7,109 bases of DNA from Elusimicrobiota bacterium (GTDB lineage: Bacteria; Elusimicrobiota; Elusimicrobia; 2-02-FULL-39-32), in NCBI GenBank assembly GCA_023249835.1, contig JAHFBY010000084.1, positions 1 to 7,109 of the forward strand, given 5' to 3'. Each line of letters starts with the position of its first letter. Position 1 is the first letter of the stretch. The translations under genes and the position numbers were made by a program. The notes beneath the pieces are model-generated. The model was not told the DNA's origin and did no database searches. It saw nothing but the letters and a program-made list of their open reading frames with translations. This document shows positions 5,824 through 7,109 of the stretch, piece by piece.

Positions 5824-7082
5824 AGCGATTATTAAAAGCCGCGCTCAGCGGTTTTTTTCTCATTTGCGTGGCCTTGCCTAAACTTAGCGCGCAAGATTGG
5901 AGTTGGGACAAAATTATGTTGGAAGCGGAAAAAAATAATTTGGATTTAGCGGCGGCCGCGGCTCAAATCGAGTCGGCCCGGGCGCATGGGCAAGGCGCGC
6001 AAAGCGGTTATTTGCCCCAGCTTTCGGGCGCCGGCGGTTACAGTAAATCCGATACTAGCGAAAACAGGTCTTTGGACTCTTATTCTGTGAGCTTGACGGC
6101 GCAGCAGTCTTTATTTTCCGGGTTTGCTACGCAAGCGGGGGCAGAGGAGGGACGGCTGAACGTTTTGCGCGCAGAGTTAAATTTTGCCAAGGTGGAATCC
6201 GGCGTTCGCTATAGTTTGGCAACCGGCTACATCAACGCGCTTTACGGCCAGGAAAACGTTCGGCTTCTACAACAAATCCGCGACCGCAAAGAGGCAAACA
6301 AAAGGTTGATTGAGCTGCGCTTTTTAGGCGGACGGGAAAACCGGGGCGCTTTTTTACGCGCTGATGCGCAGTTAAGCCAAGCCCAGTTTGAATTCGAGCA
6401 GGCTAACCGTGCGCTATTGTTGGCCCAGCGTAACTTGGCGCAAGTCATGGGCCGCGAGGACGCAGCGATCGGATCCGTATCAGGCAGTTGGGACGTCGCG
6501 GTCTCAAGTTCCCTGCCAGACTTTAAATCATTGGCGCTAACCACCCCGGAGTATCGCGACAGTTTAAAAGCGTTGTTGGTGACGCGAACCGGCCTCTTAA
6601 AAGCTAAATCAGGTTTTTATCCTTCCTGGTCAGTGTCCGCCACAGGCCGCAAACAAGGCGATGTTTTTCCACCGGCAACCGACAGCTGGTCTTTGGGCAC
6701 GGCTTTAACCTTTCCGTTTTTATCCGGCGGCAGCGATTTTAACGCCGTACGCCAAGCCAAAGCGGACATTGCCAAGGCCGTGTTTGATCTCAATAGCCGG
6801 CGTTTATCCGTAGCCTTTGCTTTGGAAAACGCCTATATCTCTTTGCAAGACGCGGCGGCCCAGTCTAAAATTCAAAAACAGTTTTTATCCGCTGCGGAGG
6901 AGCGGGCGCGCATTGCGCGCGCCCAATACAATAACGGATTGGTCTCTTACCAGGATTGGGATTTAATTGAGTCCGATCTAACCAGCGCTCAGAAACAAAC
7001 TCTGGAGTCCTTAAAGCGGGCGGTGTTAGCGCAAGCCGCTTGGCTTAACGCCCAAGGAAAAGGATTGCGTGCACTAGAATGA
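5820..7082 (+). CDS. TolC-family outer-membrane efflux protein (complete, TTG start)
   Basis: Outer-membrane channel of a tripartite efflux system, 420 aa, usual length. A signal peptide is clear: basic start KRLLK, a hydrophobic core (about 8-20) and a cleavage motif LSA before Gln25. Cys16 in the core lacks a proper lipobox, so this is not an obvious lipoprotein. The mature protein has the two-repeat OEP layout: SGYLPQLSGAGGYS (62-75), a beta segment QQSLFSGF (95-102), long helices with many Gln/Ala/Arg residues (about 105-212), a second-half beta segment FPFLSGGSDFNAVRQAKA (298-315) and the closing helix motif NNGLVSYQDWDLIESDL (371-387). It follows the sensor gene with a TTGA overlap and precedes another gene with an ATGA overlap. 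In position and company it matches CnrC of the cnrYXH-CBA arrangement. Its sequence is clearly different from that of the partial channel at the window's left end. Confidence 0.93.
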   Translation: MKRLLKAALSGFFLICVALPKLSAQDWSWDKIMLEAEKNNLDLAAAAAQIESARAHGQGAQSGYLPQLSGAGGYSKSDTSENRSLDSYSVSLTAQQSLFSGFATQAGAEEGRLNVLRAELNFAKVESGVRYSLATGYINALYGQENVRLLQQIRDRKEANKRLIELRFLGGRENRGAFLRADAQLSQAQFEFEQANRALLLAQRNLAQVMGREDAAIGSVSGSWDVAVSSSLPDFKSLALTTPEYRDSLKALLVTRTGLLKAKSGFYPSWSVSATGRKQGDVFPPATDSWSLGTALTFPFLSGGSDFNAVRQAKADIAKAVFDLNSRRLSVAFALENAYISLQDAAAQSKIQKQFLSAAEERARIARAQYNNGLVSYQDWDLIESDLTSAQKQTLESLKRAVLAQAAWLNAQGKGLRALE

Positions 7083-7109
7083 AAAAAAACATCGTGATTA
7101 TTTTAATAG
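7079..7109 (+). CDS. start of next gene, exported or membrane-anchored protein, probably RND adaptor (MFP); truncated by window end
   Basis: Only ten codons are visible: MKKNIVIILI, a basic start followed by a hydrophobic stretch as in a signal peptide or membrane anchor. ATG 7079 overlaps the TGA of the channel gene (ATGA). Upstream purine boxes (AAGGA 7054-7058, AGGA 7061-7064) are rather far, so translation is probably coupled. Identity as a HlyD/CnrB-type periplasmic adaptor is inferred only from gene order in such operons. A run of eight A follows the start codon's G. Confidence 0.5.
   Translation, partial: MKKNIVIILI

Noticed and set aside
7079..7090. Run of eight A at the start of the last gene as a phase-variation tract.
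   Set aside because: Eight A encoding Lys-Lys plus part of Asn after the start is common in signal-peptide starts; nothing else suggests slippage.

Overview
The window looks like part of an efflux-pump island from a diderm (Gram-negative type) bacterium. It encodes two TolC-type outer-membrane channels, one RND inner-membrane pump and the regulatory genes of what is probably a second pump. The phylum cannot be fixed from this sequence. The mixed base composition, Shine-Dalgarno-led starts and compact operon would fit an Elusimicrobiota/Omnitrophota-like or other environmental lineage, but that is a weak guess. All genes are on the + strand, with gaps or overlaps of a few to a few dozen bases. 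No terminator-like hairpin was recognised, so much of the window may be one transcription unit.

Layout. (1) 3-1130: a TolC-family outer-membrane protein whose N-terminus lies upstream of the window. (2) 1130-1263: a 54-bp direct tandem repeat (two full copies plus a 26-bp third copy) filling the gap to the next gene. Each full copy carries a ribosome-binding site and a 14-codon mini-ORF with the same predicted peptide. The partial third copy supplies the RBS and start codon of the pump gene. (3) 1259-4393: a full-length RND pump (1044 aa) of the HAE1, multidrug-like type, with the Asp-Asp/Lys proton-relay residues. No periplasmic adaptor (MFP) gene sits between this TolC and this pump. (4) 4410-4967: ECF sigma factor. 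(5) 5001-5444: membrane-anchored anti-sigma factor with a zinc-finger (ZAS) motif. (6) 5434-5823: small membrane-anchored periplasmic sensor of the Spy/CpxP/CnrX type. (7) 5820-7082: a second, complete TolC-family channel starting at TTG. (8) 7079-7109: the first ten codons of another gene, with an N-terminus like that of an exported or membrane-anchored protein, most simply the MFP of the second pump.

How they work together. Genes 4-8 have the content expected of a cnrYXH-CBA-like system (ECF sigma, anti-sigma, periplasmic metal sensor, then outer-membrane channel, adaptor and RND pump). The likely logic is that the sensor detects metal or envelope stress, the anti-sigma releases the sigma factor, and the sigma factor drives the efflux genes. 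The first TolC-RND pair looks like a drug or organic-compound exporter. Whether the ECF switch also controls it is unknown.

The most unusual element is the repeat array of mini-cistrons before the RND gene. Its period is a multiple of three, each stop codon is fused to the next unit's RBS, and the encoded peptide contains a Lys-Arg-Arg stretch. It could be a translational relay, a copy-number-variable expression tuner or a drug-sensing leader. None of these is shown by sequence alone.
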